Assembly: GCF_900106745.1 (NCBI RefSeq)
Contig: NZ_FNNV01000006.1
Span: forward strand, 186,001 to 250,000
From: Paenibacillus sp. CF384
GTDB taxonomy: Bacteria > Bacillota > Bacilli > Paenibacillales > Paenibacillaceae
DNA length: 64,000 bases
Direction: 5' to 3'
The notes under the pieces were generated by a model. It ran no database searches, had not been told where the DNA came from, and saw only the letters and a list, made by a program, of their open reading frames with translations. Shown piece by piece: positions 27,043-37,076 of this stretch (position 1 is the stretch's first letter; each line of letters opens with the position of its first letter). Made by a program: the position numbers and the translations under genes.

Positions 27043-29699
27043 TCTCTTCGGGTGATTATTTGATCCGGGCTGATTCGAAATTGGATTTCGCCATTTCGAT
27101 CCGTGCGGCGCGTTGGAATATTTGCATTCGCCAGCCGATCCATCACGACTTGAGCCGGATGACCGTAGGTATTGGTTCTCCCGACGGAGACGACTGCCCA
27201 CTTCGGCCTCCAATAGTTCAGCCACGGCTCGGAGGTCGAGGTTTTACTGCCATGGTGGGAGATTTTCATGACGTCTATGAAAGGGTTAAGCGGCGGCGGT
27301 AGGCGGAAGCCGTCCATGACTGGCGATTCAACATCATAGGATTGAAGCTGCTTCAAGAGAAGCCCCTCTTCTCGCGCATCTGCATCTCCCGTAAATAGAA
27401 ACCTGCGATCGTACAATTCGAGGAGTAAAGCTGCGCTCTGCCCGTTCTGCTCGTCTTCCTCCGTAATGGCTTCGTCGGCGTCTGACGCCAAACCGAGCAC
27501 ATGGATTGTCGTGCTGGTGTCGACCCGCCATTCCAAACCGCTCGTACTCTTATAGAGCGGAATATCCGCATCCACTGCTGCCCGCAGCAGCGTTACCGCA
27601 TCCTCGGAAGCTTTCAATGTGCCGTTCCACATCATCGCCTTTACTTTGATATCGCTTATCACCGCCTGCAGGCCTTTAATATGGTCGCTGTCGAGATGGG
27701 AGAGGACGAGTAAATCCAGCTGGTGCACGCCTCGTTTCTGCAGCAGCGGCACGAGAAGCTTGCGGCCAACCTCATAGGGATCCCTTCGTTTCCGCCAGTC
27801 CTCTTTATTGCCGAATTGAACGGCTCCTCCCCCATCAATCAGAATATGTTTTCCACTCGCAGTACGAATCAATATCGCATCGCCTTGCCCGACATCGATA
27901 TAATCCACATACGCATGGCGCTCCCTGAAATCAGGGAAATAGGCCCAGAATAGAAGCAAACTTAAGCCTGTGGCCGTGAGAGACAGCAGCACGACACTTC
28001 TGCGTTGAGAACGCGGTGATTCCAATGCCGACATATCTATGAACGGGATTGCTTGCCGTTCTGCCAGCTTTTCCGAATCCGATCCTGGATTAGGAGAAGA
28101 GCTTGCTTCCGAATCTGGCTGTCGGCGCCGCTTCAACCCGCCAAGCAATACAAAGCAGATCCATAACATGGCGTAGTAACCTACCACCCACCCGAGCGGC
28201 GGGGTTGCCCAAATCATCCGCAAGCTGTTCCAGCTGCTCAAGCGGTCAACAAATGCAAACGTCCATTCGTTGCCAATGGCAGTCACCTGCGCCAGCAGCG
28301 AACCGGCCGGATGCCATAAAGCGCCTAGCAGCATCGAAGCGCCGCCAAGCGGCATGACGATGAAGCTAATGAAAGGAACAAGCACTAAGTTCGCGCCGAT
28401 CGAGAGCAGATGTACCGCGTTGAAATAGTAGATGGTAACCGGCAGCGAAACGAGCTGTGCGACCACAGTGACCGTGAGCAAATCCAGCAGGGAGCGCGCC
28501 CACCAGCGCTTCCCGGCAGGCAAGCAGCCGCGCACAGGCGGCACGCCGAGAATGAGACCCGCCGTTACGAGAAACGACAGCTGAAAGCCGACGTTTCCGA
28601 GCATGTACGGGTCGAATGCTAGCATGAGCAGCGCGGCGGCGGCCAGGAGGTGCAGCCCGTCGCCGAGCTTATGCAGGCGGGCTGCACCTAGGCCGAGCAC
28701 GGCCATAATGCCGGAGCGTACGACCGACGGCGAGGCTCCGGCGAGGAGCACGTACAGCGGCACCGCCGTCATGAGCAGCAGCAGCATGCGCTCACGGGTC
28801 ATTCGCGCCAAGCGCAGCAGGCCGCCGAGCATGTAGAGGAACACGGCGACGTGCAGGCCGGATATGGCCAGGATGTGCGTGAGTCCCAGCTGCGCAAACC
28901 GGCGGTATACGGTGGGATCGAGATCGTCGCTTATGCCGAGGACGAGGCCTTTCATGTAACCGGACTGGAGGTCCGGATACAGCTTGTCCATTTGCGCCCC
29001 AAGCGCGGCGCGCACGTCATCGACATAACGGAGCAGCGCAGCGGCCGACAAGCGTGGTCCGGCGCTTATCTGCACCGAGGCGGCTCCAGCCACACTGAAC
29101 TGCCAGTGAATGCGCTGGCTGTTCAAATAGCGACGATAATCGAAGCCGCCGAAATTCGTGGCAGCCATAGGCGCGGACAGCTCACCGACAGCCGACATCT
29201 GCTGCCCTCTCTTCCACGAAGCTGCCTCAACAAGCTCTGCCTCAGCCGCTAATCGTACTTGCACCTGCATTCCTTCACCGCTGAGCTGTACGGGACTTTT
29301 GACCTCACCGCCCTGCACAACCTCAACCTCAGCCACAGCAACGCGGAAGCGAACCTGATCACCGTCAATCTCCACCGCTGAACTAATAATCCCTCTGATC
29401 TCCGCCCCGAACATGGCGGAGCCCACAGGAATAGCCTCATAAGCAGCAGCCTGAAGTTCTGGCAGCGCAGTGACATTCCGTGAATCCACCCACATCCGCT
29501 CTCCTGCAGCAGCCACGTAAGCTGCCAAACATGCTGCGGCAAGCGGCCATGATGCACGTTTCAGCAGCCCCAGCGCGAGCATGGCAGCAAGCAGCGCGGC
29601 AGCGGTCAAATAAACGCCGCTGTCCTTTAATCCCGCGGCAGCACTTGAGCCTAGCACCCAACACACCGTAAACCAGATGAGCGGTCTTCGCGCCATCAT
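27024..29699 (-). CDS. comEC: DNA internalization competence protein ComEC/Rec2
   Basis: About 891 residues. The N-terminal DUF4131/OB-like region (about 1-200) is followed by the multi-span Competence domain (PF03772, with LTHILAISGLHVAVFLYMLGG in part) and a C-terminal metallo-beta-lactamase domain with VLSHLDSDHIKGLQ and ISHHGSKTS. ComEC forms the channel that brings single-stranded DNA across the membrane; the lactamase-like domain is thought to be the nuclease. The ATG at 29699 (or 29696) follows GGGGGG by seven bases. A longer frame from GTG 29816 runs through a hairpin region and is not preferred. Follows comEB. Confidence 0.95.
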   Translation of the reverse strand: MMARRPLIWFTVCWVLGSSAAAGLKDSGVYLTAAALLAAMLALGLLKRASWPLAAACLAAYVAAAGERMWVDSRNVTALPELQAAAYEAIPVGSAMFGAEIRGIISSAVEIDGDQVRFRVAVAEVEVVQGGEVKSPVQLSGEGMQVQVRLAAEAELVEAASWKRGQQMSAVGELSAPMAATNFGGFDYRRYLNSQRIHWQFSVAGAASVQISAGPRLSAAALLRYVDDVRAALGAQMDKLYPDLQSGYMKGLVLGISDDLDPTVYRRFAQLGLTHILAISGLHVAVFLYMLGGLLRLARMTRERMLLLLMTAVPLYVLLAGASPSVVRSGIMAVLGLGAARLHKLGDGLHLLAAAALLMLAFDPYMLGNVGFQLSFLVTAGLILGVPPVRGCLPAGKRWWARSLLDLLTVTVVAQLVSLPVTIYYFNAVHLLSIGANLVLVPFISFIVMPLGGASMLLGALWHPAGSLLAQVTAIGNEWTFAFVDRLSSWNSLRMIWATPPLGWVVGYYAMLWICFVLLGGLKRRRQPDSEASSSPNPGSDSEKLAERQAIPFIDMSALESPRSQRRSVVLLSLTATGLSLLLFWAYFPDFRERHAYVDYIDVGQGDAILIRTASGKHILIDGGGAVQFGNKEDWRKRRDPYEVGRKLLVPLLQKRGVHQLDLLVLSHLDSDHIKGLQAVISDIKVKAMMWNGTLKASEDAVTLLRAAVDADIPLYKSTSGLEWRVDTSTTIHVLGLASDADEAITEEDEQNGQSAALLLELYDRRFLFTGDADAREEGLLLKQLQSYDVESPVMDGFRLPPPLNPFIDVMKISHHGSKTSTSEPWLNYWRPKWAVVSVGRTNTYGHPAQVVMDRLANANIPTRRTDRNGEIQFRISPDQIITRREKIPDS

Positions 29700-29733
29700 C
29701 GCCCATCCCCCCATTTTCCAACATGCAAACAAC

Positions 29734-29827
29734 AAAAAACCTCCGCCCATACCCGCGAAAGCAGCCGATTTAGATGATCCATCGAGGACCACCGCACAGC
29801 TCTCTTCCTTAGGCACAGTCGGAGGTT
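29734..29827 (-). promoter_or_regulatory. Hairpin leader between comEB and comEC, possible attenuator
   Basis: AACCTCCG (minus strand, from 29827) pairs with CGGAGGTT ending at 29738, and is followed by TTTTTTG, as in an intrinsic terminator, but the enclosed loop is about 74 bases and holds its own 8-bp hairpin (GGTGGTCC/GGATCATC). This is unlike a simple terminator and resembles a regulated leader. No known riboswitch class was recognised. Confidence 0.45.
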
Positions 29828-29848
29828 CTTCCCCACTTGTGCTGTTGA

Positions 29849-30379
29849 TTAACCGATTACATGCATACCTGCCTGAGCCGGCGGCTCATAAGCAGCAAGA
29901 TTGCGAAACACAATCCCTTTCAAACTCATAAGCGATACTACCTTATCGCTGTCCTTGACATATGCACGATGATACACAATCTCGCGCACGCCGCTGTTAG
30001 CGAGCATATTCGCACAAGTCCAGCAAGGCTGATCCGTCACATAGACGGTCGAACGCTCACGGTCAATCCGATCCGTGAATAGAAGCAAGTTCTGCTCGGC
30101 GTGAATCGTTCGGATGCAGCGCTGCTTCTTCACCATCTGCTCGACCTCACCGACTTGCGTCATCTCAAACTCCTCAACGATCATACAGCCATCCTCTGAA
30201 CAGTCTGCAACTCCCATAGGCGCGCCGTTATAGGCCGTACCAAGCAGCTTCTTTCCCTGTACCAACACCGTACCGACATGTCGGCGCGGACAACGCGAGC
30301 GGGTAGAAACCATATACGCAATATCCATAAAATAAGTATCCCAGTCTTTTCTGGCGCTGTCTTGAACCTCTTCTGCCAT
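29849..30379 (-). CDS. comEB: ComE operon protein 2, dCMP deaminase family
   Basis: About 176 residues of the cytidine/deoxycytidylate deaminase fold. The zinc site is HAEQN with the downstream DQPCWTCANML. It deaminates dCMP to dUMP in known members; in B. subtilis the gene lies in the comE operon but is not needed for transformation. The ATG at 30379 is preceded by AAGGAGG at a wide 13-base spacing, and no better start is in frame. Between comEA (about 215 bases upstream) and comEC. Confidence 0.92.
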   Translation of the reverse strand: MAEEVQDSARKDWDTYFMDIAYMVSTRSRCPRRHVGTVLVQGKKLLGTAYNGAPMGVADCSEDGCMIVEEFEMTQVGEVEQMVKKQRCIRTIHAEQNLLLFTDRIDRERSTVYVTDQPCWTCANMLANSGVREIVYHRAYVKDSDKVVSLMSLKGIVFRNLAAYEPPAQAGMHVIG

Positions 30380-30595
30380 TTCTGTAACTCTTCCTCCTTG
30401 TGCATCCATGCGATCTGCATTCGCAAGCTGCACGCTGATTCCTATCATGCAAAATATCATCTATGCCTCTCATACATTCCGGCGGCACAAGTACGGGCTT
30501 GGGAACGTATGATCATTAATAAGCGAATCCTTACTGCCTTCTTCGTACGTCAATAATAGCAATAGCTTCCCGATATTTCTCTTATTGTCGCATAA

Positions 30596-31129
30596 TCAGG
30601 GATGGAGAACAATGGAAGATTTCATTTTTTCAAGCAGCTTCGGGCCTATGCCTTTCACGCGCAGCAGGTCATCCATGCTGGCATACAATCCGTTTTTCTC
30701 GCGGTCCTCAATAATCGATCTGGCCTTGGAGGCACCGATGCCAGGAATCGCATCCAGCTCGCCTTCCGTCGCGTGGTTGATATCAATCTTCCCGCCGGTC
30801 GTCTCGGATGAACGCACCTCTTCCTCCTTACCCGCAACGGCTGGTTTTGCATCAGCAGATCCCGCTTCCGGCACTGTCTCCGGATTACTCGAGTGATCTG
30901 ATTGTGCAGCTGTCACCTCAGGTGCAGACTTCACACCTTGCTTGTCGGCTATTCGTTTCTCGAGCGGCTTTAAGGCCGAATCCACCTCATCATTTACCGA
31001 AACCCAGCCCGGCGGCTCCTCAGCCTTTGGATGAATAATAGCTGTTACAGCCAATAGGATTGCGGCGAGAATCAACGCGAGGATCAGCAGCTTTTGCCCA
31101 TCCAATCGGCCTGATTTAATATGCAGCAT
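30596..31129 (-). CDS. comEA: Competence protein ComEA (DNA receptor)
   Basis: 177 residues. A membrane anchor (about 13-32, LLILALILAAILLAVTAII) is followed by a charged flexible linker (about 40-110) and the double helix-hairpin-helix domain (about 112-172) with INHATEGELDAIPGIGASKA and LLRVKGIGPKLLEKM, which binds double-stranded DNA without sequence preference. It passes DNA from the pilus to ComEC. The start has GGGAGGGAG about eight bases upstream. Head of the comEA-comEB-comEC group, divergent from comER, as in B. subtilis. Confidence 0.95.
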   Translation of the reverse strand: MLHIKSGRLDGQKLLILALILAAILLAVTAIIHPKAEEPPGWVSVNDEVDSALKPLEKRIADKQGVKSAPEVTAAQSDHSSNPETVPEAGSADAKPAVAGKEEEVRSSETTGGKIDINHATEGELDAIPGIGASKARSIIEDREKNGLYASMDDLLRVKGIGPKLLEKMKSSIVLHP

Positions 31130-31306
31130 ACCAATACTCCCTCCCCGATTTAGAAAACTTTGTAATTTTTAACGTTATTGCTGGTCATGATGGCCTTGCT
31201 TTCCGGCATAACGTAGTAAGAGCACCACAACGACTTTATTGAGCCATTTACCCATTACTGTGTTAAAGCTGCGCTGATCGCCTTATAGCGCATAGGAGGG
31301 ATTGCG

Positions 31307-32146
31307 ATGAATGTCGGATTTATCGGGATTGGAAGCATGGGCAGCTTGCTCATCGATACGTTTATCGGATCGGGAGCTTTGAAGCCGTCGCAAATAACAG
31401 CCAGCAACCGCACTCTAGCAAAAGCAATCTGCTTAGCTGACCGCCATCCCGGTCTTCAGGCTGTCCCTTCGAACCGCGACGCCGTCATCGATCAGGATCT
31501 GATTTTCCTTTGTATCAAACCTATGGAGTTCAAGAAGGTCATCGATCAAATTCGCGATGTCATCCTGCCGCAGCAGATTGTCATCTCGATCACAAGCCCG
31601 GTTATGATTGAGCAGTTGGAAGAGTCGCTTCCTTGTAAAATAGCGAAAGTCATTCCGAGCATCACAAACTATATGTGCAGCGGTGTATCCTTGTGTATGT
31701 TCGGCGACCGGATGACCGATGCCGATAAGAATCGATTAAATCATCTGCTCTCTTATATCAGTGAGCCAATGCCGGTCAGCGAGCAGCATACGCGCATCGT
31801 ATCGGATTTATCCAGCTGCGGCCCAGCCATCATGTCGTACCTCCTTCAGCGCTTCATCGACGCAGCGGTAGAGGAAACCAACATCCCGCGTGAAGAGGCG
31901 CGTATTGTGGCCAGCGAAATGCTCTTAGGTACCGGCCAACTCTTGACGGCAGGCGGTATGTCTCCGGAGGAACTGCAAAGGCGTGTATCCGTGCCAGGCG
32001 GAATTACCGCACAAGCGCTGGCACTGCTCAATCGCGAGATGGACGGCGTATTCAATCGCCTCATTCGAGCGACACACGCCAAATACAACGAAGATTTAGA
32101 GCGCGTGAAAGTGTCTTTATACGGCAAAGAGGTGAACGGCCCTTAA
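31307..32146 (+). CDS. comER: ComER, pyrroline-5-carboxylate reductase-like protein
   Basis: 279 residues. The N-terminal Rossmann fold begins MNVGFIGIGSMGSLLIDTF; the C-terminal helical dimerisation domain contains LSSCGPAIMSYLLQRFIDAA and VSVPGGITAQALALL, both typical of ProC. The divergent gene beside the comE operon is ComER, which in Bacillus influences sporulation and biofilm formation rather than proline synthesis. ATG 31307 follows AGGAGGG by six bases. Ends in a double hairpin terminator. Confidence 0.92.
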   Translation: MNVGFIGIGSMGSLLIDTFIGSGALKPSQITASNRTLAKAICLADRHPGLQAVPSNRDAVIDQDLIFLCIKPMEFKKVIDQIRDVILPQQIVISITSPVMIEQLEESLPCKIAKVIPSITNYMCSGVSLCMFGDRMTDADKNRLNHLLSYISEPMPVSEQHTRIVSDLSSCGPAIMSYLLQRFIDAAVEETNIPREEARIVASEMLLGTGQLLTAGGMSPEELQRRVSVPGGITAQALALLNREMDGVFNRLIRATHAKYNEDLERVKVSLYGKEVNGP

Positions 32147-32188
32147 CGCATGCTTTGCGTTAAGAGGTCGCTCACCTCTTTCTTTATT
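32143..32188 (+). terminator. Terminator of comER (double hairpin)
   Basis: TTAACGCA-N5-TGCGTTAA (32143-32163, including the stop codon) abuts AAGAGGT-N5-ACCTCTT (32162-32180), which is followed by TCTTTATT. The two stems share two bases and cannot both be complete, so they may be alternative folds. Confidence 0.8.
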
Positions 32189-32219
32189 ATTGGTGGATTC
32201 GGGTAGAACCCACGCCTTA

Positions 32220-34661
32220 TTAGCCTACTACGATATTAACCAGCTTGCCTTTAACGACGATTAGCTTACGAACGGTCTTCCCGGCGATTGCTTCCGCAAC
32301 CTTCTCGGACTCCTTCGCGATGCGCTCCATCTCTGCTTCTTCTGTATCCGCAGCAATAGAAATACGCTCTACGATCTTGCCGTTCACTTGCACGACGATT
32401 TCGACTTCTTGGTCAACCGTCAATGCTTCGTCGAAAGTCGGCCATGCCGCATATGTCAAGGCATCCGTACGTCCCAGCTTCGACCACAGCTCTTCCGCGA
32501 TATGCGGCGCCAGTGGCGACAGCATTTGCACGAAGCTCTCCATCGCTTCACGAGGCAAGGATTCCGCTTTGTACGCATCATTGACGAAGATCATCAACTG
32601 GCTGATCGCCGTATTGAAGCGAAGGTTCTCGTAATCATCAGTGATCTTCTTCACGGTACGGTGCCAAGTACGTTTGAACGCCTCGGTAACTTCACCGCTG
32701 CCGCCGATTTTCTCAGCAAGCTCGCCGCTGTCCGTTACGAACAAACGCCATACACGAGCCAAGAAGCGGTACATACCTTCTACGCCGTTCGTGTTCCATG
32801 GCTTCGTCGCTTCAAGCGGCCCCATGAACATTTCGTACATACGCAAGGTGTCAGCGCCGTACACGTTTACGATATCGTCCGGATTGATGACGTTGCCGCG
32901 TGATTTACTCATCTTCTCGTTGTTGGTGCCCAAGATCATCCCTTGGTTGACGAGCTTGTGGAATGGTTCTTTGGTATCGACTACGCCGATATCGTAGAGC
33001 ACTTTATGCCAGAAGCGTGCATACAGCAAGTGAAGCACGGCATGCTCGGCACCGCCGATATACAGATCGACAGGAAGCCATTCGGCTTGCTTCTCTTTGG
33101 AGCACAGCTCCTTATCGTTATGCGGATCGATAAAGCGCAGGTAGTACCAGCAGCTGCCGGCCCATTGCGGCATCGTGTTCGTCTCGCGGCGCGCGCGCAA
33201 ACCCGTTTCCGGATCGATGGTTTCTACCCACTCCGTCACATTCGCAAGCGGTGATTCGCCAGTACCTGATGGCTTGATTGCTTCAACATCAGGAAGCAGC
33301 AGCGGCAATTGATCATCCGGTACCGGCTTCATTGTGCCGTCTTCCAAATGCAGAATCGGAATCGGCTCGCCCCAGTAGCGCTGACGGCTGAACAGCCAAT
33401 CGCGCAGACGGTACGTTATTTTGCCTTGACCTTTGCCTTCCGCCTCCAGCCATTCGATAGCGCGTGCGATCGCCGCTTCATTGCTGAGACCGTCCAAGAA
33501 TCCGGAGTTCACATGCGGACCGTCGCCTGCGAATGCTTCAGCCAACACGTCGCCGCCTTGAACAACTTCAACAATCGCCAGATCGAACTGCTTAGCGAAT
33601 TCCCAGTCGCGTTGGTCATGTCCCGGAACAGCCATAATGGCACCTGTGCCATAACCGGCAAGGACATAATCGGCAATCCAGATCGGAACAAGCGCACCGT
33701 TCACCGGATTGACTGCATAAGCACCCGTGAATACGCCACTCTTATCTTTATTCAGATCCGTACGTTCAAGATCGCTCTTGCGTGCGGCTGTCTCTTGATA
33801 ATCCTTCACAGCAGCTTGCTGCGCAGAAGTTGTAATAACTTCTACCAGCTCATGCTCCGGTGCAAGTACGCAGTAGGAAGCTCCGAATAGCGTATCCGGA
33901 CGCGTCGTAAATACGACAAGGGACGCATCATGTCCGTCGATCGCAAACGTAACCTCAGCACCTTTGGATTTACCGATCCAGTTGCGCTGCATGTCTTTAA
34001 TGCTCTCGGTCCAATCCAGCTCTTCCAGATCTTCAAGCAAACGCTCTGCGTATTCCGTAATGCGCAGCACCCATTGGCGCATCGGCTTACGAATAACCGG
34101 ATGGTTGCCGCGCTCGCTCAAGCCGTTGATAACTTCTTCATTGGCCAGAACCGTTCCAAGCGCCGGACACCAGTTAACAGGCACTTCAGCTACATAGGCC
34201 AGCCCTTTATTAAACAGCTGGATAAAGATCCATTGCGTCCACTTATAGTAGTCCGGATCTGTTGTGCTGAACTCGCGGTCCCAATCGTACGAGAAACCAA
34301 GCGATTTAATTTGACGGCGGAAATTGTTGATGTTCTTGACCGTAATCTCACGCGGGTGCTCGCCTGTATCCAGTGCATGCTGCTCCGCTGGTAAGCCGAA
34401 TGCATCCCAGCCCATCGGGTGAAGCACGTTGTAGCCGCGCATTCTCTTATATCGCGAGACGATATCTGTTGCGGTGTAGCCTTCCGGATGGCCGACATGA
34501 AGTCCCGCTCCGGATGGATAAGGGAACATATCCAGCGCGTAGAATTTCGGTTTCCCGGCATCCTCAGTCGTCTTAAACGACTTGTTCTCATCCCAATGTT
34601 TCTGCCATTTCGGTTCAATGACTAACGGGTTATACCCCTGCTCTTGACGTTCCTGTGTCAT
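32220..34661 (-). CDS. leuS: Leucyl-tRNA synthetase
   Basis: 813 residues (B. subtilis 804). Class Ia features: HIGH equivalent in [16 protein letters not shown], the CP1 editing domain (about 225-420, with [14 protein letters not shown]), KMSKSRGN (about 578) and the anticodon-binding and C-terminal domains. It charges tRNA-Leu and edits mischarged products. Controlled by a T-box leader that starts about 310 bases upstream. Downstream of the yqe group in the standard order. Confidence 0.98.
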   Translation of the reverse strand: MTQERQEQGYNPLVIEPKWQKHWDENKSFKTTEDAGKPKFYALDMFPYPSGAGLHVGHPEGYTATDIVSRYKRMRGYNVLHPMGWDAFGLPAEQHALDTGEHPREITVKNINNFRRQIKSLGFSYDWDREFSTTDPDYYKWTQWIFIQLFNKGLAYVAEVPVNWCPALGTVLANEEVINGLSERGNHPVIRKPMRQWVLRITEYAERLLEDLEELDWTESIKDMQRNWIGKSKGAEVTFAIDGHDASLVVFTTRPDTLFGASYCVLAPEHELVEVITTSAQQAAVKDYQETAARKSDLERTDLNKDKSGVFTGAYAVNPVNGALVPIWIADYVLAGYGTGAIMAVPGHDQRDWEFAKQFDLAIVEVVQGGDVLAEAFAGDGPHVNSGFLDGLSNEAAIARAIEWLEAEGKGQGKITYRLRDWLFSRQRYWGEPIPILHLEDGTMKPVPDDQLPLLLPDVEAIKPSGTGESPLANVTEWVETIDPETGLRARRETNTMPQWAGSCWYYLRFIDPHNDKELCSKEKQAEWLPVDLYIGGAEHAVLHLLYARFWHKVLYDIGVVDTKEPFHKLVNQGMILGTNNEKMSKSRGNVINPDDIVNVYGADTLRMYEMFMGPLEATKPWNTNGVEGMYRFLARVWRLFVTDSGELAEKIGGSGEVTEAFKRTWHRTVKKITDDYENLRFNTAISQLMIFVNDAYKAESLPREAMESFVQMLSPLAPHIAEELWSKLGRTDALTYAAWPTFDEALTVDQEVEIVVQVNGKIVERISIAADTEEAEMERIAKESEKVAEAIAGKTVRKLIVVKGKLVNIVVG

Positions 34662-34715
34662 ACGAATTGCCTCCCTATTCTCTCTTCCATGCCGATCCAG
34701 TCTTTCCCAGAAAAC

Positions 34716-34975
34716 AAAAAAACTCCCGTCCCTAGCGACAACGCTAGGGACGAGAGATTATTCTCCCGTGGTACCACCCTAGTTAGCAGACGACATGCTT
34801 TGTCGCTGCTCACTCTTTGCCCTTAACGCAGGCGAAACGGCACGTTTACCACTGCAATCGTGTTCACGCGCGGCTCCAAGGCGAGTTCACTTCACGTTGG
34901 TCCGGCTTGCACCTACCGCCGGCTCTCTGATCCAAACGCTGCTAAAGCTACTGCTCCTCTTCAACACCTAAATAG
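34716..34975 (-). promoter_or_regulatory. T-box leader of leuS (leucine-specific)
   Basis: On the minus strand the leader contains a stem I region near 34930-34860, the T-box core AGGGTGGTACCACGG (34780-34766) and a strong terminator stem (arms 34742-34756 and 34723-34737) followed by seven T. Uncharged tRNA pairing with the T-box would favour the antiterminator. A CTC triplet in GTGAACTCGCC (34885-34883), in the expected specifier bulge, would select tRNA-Leu, in agreement with the downstream gene. Specifier position is by eye. Confidence 0.92.
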
Positions 34976-34983
34976 ATAGTTCG

Positions 34984-35013
34984 ATTATAATGAAGCGAAT
35001 CCTGTCATGTCAA
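34984..35013 (-). promoter_or_regulatory. Sigma-A promoter of the leuS T-box transcript
   Basis: Both hexamers are perfect on the minus strand: -35 TTGACA (35008-35013) and -10 TATAAT (34984-34989), with an 18-base spacer, just upstream of the T-box leader. Confidence 0.88.
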
Positions 35014-35041
35014 GGCATAGAACGCCCGGAATCTGTCATAT

Positions 35042-35803
35042 TCACTTGATTGCCGCGAAAAACAGCCGTTCTGATTCCGAATCGGCCGCATTCATCGTGA
35101 AATCCGCAAATTGATCTACACGGCTGAAGCCGGCCATTAGCAGTGATTCCCGAATCCACTCCGCATCATACGCCCGCTGGACGTGTATCTCCTCGATCCG
35201 AGAATAACGGTTGTCTCGCGAGCCGCTCTCCTGCGCAAATATCGTAAGCCGATGCTCGATTTCTACCCGCTCTTCATCAAGCTCGCACGTCCAGATGTAA
35301 GCCACATCCGGTTCATCGAGTACAAACGGCTGCTCCGCAGCATACCTGGCTAATGTCTTCGGCGCATGAACATCAAAGAGGAACAAACCGCCTGGCTTCA
35401 AACCCTCATAGGTGGCTTGGAACGCAGCTTGAACCTCATCTTCTTCCGTCAGGTAGTTGATACAATCGCAGAATGAGATGACGGAGTCGACTTGTTCGCC
35501 AATCTCCCATTCGGTCATATCCTGCTGAAGCCAAGTAATCGTACCGCCGCTGCGTGAAGGTTCATCCCCCCACTTGCTTTGCCCAATAGTCAGCATATCC
35601 GAAGAAAGATCAATCGCGAAAACTTGGTGGCCGCTTCGTGCCAGCGGTATCGCAATGCTGCCTGTTCCGCATCCCAGTTCAACGACGGTCTTCGGCGTTC
35701 CGTACCTCGTCCAGCAATCCTCTGCAAACTTCAACCACTGCGGATACGGCATCTCTTCCATCAGCCTGTCATATACAGAGGCGAAGTGCCGATAAGCTTC
35801 CAT
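35042..35803 (-). CDS. Class I SAM-dependent methyltransferase
   Basis: 253 residues. Motif I is VVELGCGTGSIAIPLA (about 40-55), motif II AIDLSSDML, and motif IV VISFCDCINYLTEEDEV. The fold is that of small-molecule or YcgJ/UbiE-like methyltransferases; the substrate cannot be named. The gene follows cvfB by two bases and probably shares its transcript. In B. subtilis a methyltransferase gene (yqeM) is in the same position at the end of yqeG-yqeM, so this is the likely YqeM counterpart. Confidence 0.88.
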   Translation of the reverse strand: MEAYRHFASVYDRLMEEMPYPQWLKFAEDCWTRYGTPKTVVELGCGTGSIAIPLARSGHQVFAIDLSSDMLTIGQSKWGDEPSRSGGTITWLQQDMTEWEIGEQVDSVISFCDCINYLTEEDEVQAAFQATYEGLKPGGLFLFDVHAPKTLARYAAEQPFVLDEPDVAYIWTCELDEERVEIEHRLTIFAQESGSRDNRYSRIEEIHVQRAYDAEWIRESLLMAGFSRVDQFADFTMNAADSESERLFFAAIK

Positions 35804-35805
35804 CT

Positions 35806-36732
35806 CTATTCTCCTGCGTCTGCCGCAGCAGACGACTTCGCCGTATCGGCAGCTTGCTCGGTCAGCTTCGTCCAGCTTCCCTCTTGGACGACGAGTCCTT
35901 CACGCATCAGCTTACCGATCGCTCGCTTGAATGCGCCTTTGCTGATGCCGAATTTATCCTTGATGATCTCGGCTTGCGTTTCATCCGAATAAGGCATTGC
36001 GCCGTTGGGACGCTCCTTCAAGAAGGTAAGAATCCGTTCCGAGTCTTCAACCCGGCCCACTTCCTTACGCTGATTCATGGATAGATTCACACGTCCGTCC
36101 TCACGCACGAAAGTGACGCGCGCTTTCACACGCTCACCGAGTCGAAGCAGACGAGTCCGCTCATCCGCAGGGATAAAGCCGTAAGCGCCAAAACCGATCA
36201 CGCCGCCGTCAATCATCACGAACGAGCCGATCTTAAGCGTCTTCGTTACCCAGCCTTCAACCCAAGTGTTATGCCAAGCTTGCGGCGCATGGAAGGCCAG
36301 CTCCGAGAGTTCTTCCTCGAAGGCTACCTTAGCGACCAGACGGCCGATTTTGTCATGGGCAAGAATGACGTGAACCTCGTCGCCGCGTTTCGGACGAAGC
36401 TCCTTAAGTTCAGGCTGCTCTGACAACGGCAGCAGAAGCTGACGGCCAAGGCCCATCTCGAGAAACGCGCCGATGCGAGGATGAATATCCGCTACGGCCA
36501 GTCTCGCCACGGTGCCGAGCTGGATGAGAGGCGTCTTCATCGTTGCGGCGATGCGATCCTCCGAATCAAAGAACAGAAATACATCGTAGAATTGTCCGAT
36601 TTGCGGACGATGTCCGACAAGCTCGGTATAGTGCATGAGCACCTCCGATTCGCCATCAGTCATGAAATAACCGTAAGGCGAAACTTCTCGTGCCAGTTTA
36701 AGCTTCATCGTAGTACCGGCTATTAAGCTCAT
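35806..36732 (-). CDS. CvfB-like S1 RNA-binding protein
   Basis: 308 residues. Three S1-like beta-barrel domains (about 1-65, 70-140 and 145-220, the last with GAYGFIPADERTRLLRLGE) and a C-terminal winged helix (about 225-290, with IIKDKFGISKGAFKRAIGKLMREGLV in part). This is the layout of CvfB/YitL, an RNA-binding regulator of virulence and stress genes in staphylococci. It overlaps rsfS by four bases (ATGA) and is followed by the methyltransferase gene. Its place inside the yqe cluster is not that of B. subtilis yitL. Confidence 0.88.
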   Translation of the reverse strand: MSLIAGTTMKLKLAREVSPYGYFMTDGESEVLMHYTELVGHRPQIGQFYDVFLFFDSEDRIAATMKTPLIQLGTVARLAVADIHPRIGAFLEMGLGRQLLLPLSEQPELKELRPKRGDEVHVILAHDKIGRLVAKVAFEEELSELAFHAPQAWHNTWVEGWVTKTLKIGSFVMIDGGVIGFGAYGFIPADERTRLLRLGERVKARVTFVREDGRVNLSMNQRKEVGRVEDSERILTFLKERPNGAMPYSDETQAEIIKDKFGISKGAFKRAIGKLMREGLVVQEGSWTKLTEQAADTAKSSAAADAGE

Positions 36733-37076
36733 GCGAATTCCACGACCTTCGCGTCAGACCATAGACGTTCGATATTGTAATATTCGCGCTCTTCGCGGTG
36801 GAATATATGGACGACAACATCGCCGATGTCTACCAATATCCATCTTCCCGTATCCTGGCCTTCAATCCCGCGAACACGTACGCCGCGCGACTCTGCCTGT
36901 TTGCGGATTTCCGTTGTAATGGCCTGCACCTGCACGTCTGAATTCCCGTGACAGATAACAAAATAGTCCGCTACAAGCGAGATATTCTTCAAATCAAGCG
37001 CAATTACATTTTGCGCTTTCTTATCATCGGCTGCCTTAACTACAAGCTTGAGCAGCTCGTCGGAATGAACCGTCAT
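36729..37076 (-). CDS. rsfS: Ribosomal silencing factor RsfS
   Basis: 115 residues (YqeL). Family signatures are KAQNVIALDLKNIS, ADYFVICHGNSDVQVQAI and GRWILVDIGDVVVHIFHREEREYYNIERLW (quoted in part). RsfS binds ribosomal protein L14 and blocks 50S-30S joining, saving energy under starvation. It overlaps yqeK and cvfB by four bases on each side, so translation is coupled. Confidence 0.96.
   Translation of the reverse strand: MTVHSDELLKLVVKAADDKKAQNVIALDLKNISLVADYFVICHGNSDVQVQAITTEIRKQAESRGVRVRGIEGQDTGRWILVDIGDVVVHIFHREEREYYNIERLWSDAKVVEFA

Noticed and set aside
29700-29816. 39-residue N-terminal extension of ComEC
   Set aside because: It runs through a hairpin leader; GGGGGG just before the later ATG pair gives a better start.
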